Positions 63,963-64,000 of a stretch of 64,000 nt of DNA are shown in pieces. The translations under genes were made by a program, and so were the position numbers. The notes below the pieces were generated by a model that saw only the letters and a program-made list of their open reading frames with translations, did no database searches and had not been told where the DNA came from. The DNA comes from Crossaster papposus (taxonomy: Eukaryota; Echinodermata; Asteroidea; Velatida; Solasteridae). The DNA lies in the NCBI GenBank assembly GCA_037893245.1, contig JBAIAA010000594.1, forward strand, positions 310,001-374,000, in the 5' to 3' direction. Each line of letters begins with the position of its first letter. The stretch's first letter is position 1.

Positions 63963-64000
63963 TAAGACGGCTCTTAAATACGATAATGACACATCGAGGA

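Overview
The window looks like nuclear DNA of a marine invertebrate deuterostome, most probably an echinoderm. Genes are split by GT-AG introns, intergenic DNA is long and AT-rich, and short inverted-repeat transposons and tRNA-derived SINEs are very dense. One gene encodes a calcitonin-type neuropeptide whose layout (Cys-x5-Cys ring, C-terminal Pro-amide) fits the echinoderm members of that family. The echinoderm class cannot be fixed from this sequence alone.

Layout. 1-2525: upstream DNA filled with fold-back and other inverted-repeat elements. 2526-23506 (+): a complete 12-exon gene for an ankyrin-repeat DHHC palmitoyltransferase of the ZDHHC17/ZDHHC13 (HIP14) family. The exons join in phase into 625 codons plus a stop. 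Its introns hold most of the mobile DNA: a perfect hAT MITE with an 8-bp target duplication (intron 1), an antisense THAP-domain ORF (intron 5), a 19-bp minisatellite, and a 5.2-kb giant palindrome with a second element nested in one arm (both intron 10). 23507-30800: no gene recognised, but word-array elements, a C-tract satellite and TTAA MITEs. 30805-31854: two head-to-head candidate genes for small membrane proteins. 34814-37516 (-): a complete three-exon calcitonin-type precursor (121 aa) with a TATA box and a CRE-like TGACGTCA. 38034 onward (+): a candidate secreted ORF head-to-head with it. 39-64 kb: mostly gene-poor, with SINEs, MITEs and word-array elements, plus one candidate terminal exon at 58212-58381 followed by AATAAA.

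The two firm genes are functionally unrelated: a Golgi/endomembrane protein S-acyltransferase and a secreted peptide hormone. The recurring theme is transposon architecture. At least three MITE families are flanked by TTAA. A separate set of non-coding elements carries dense internal arrays of short words in both orientations. Several fold-back elements are also present, including one whose target site (TTA, inside the minisatellite) can be read exactly.
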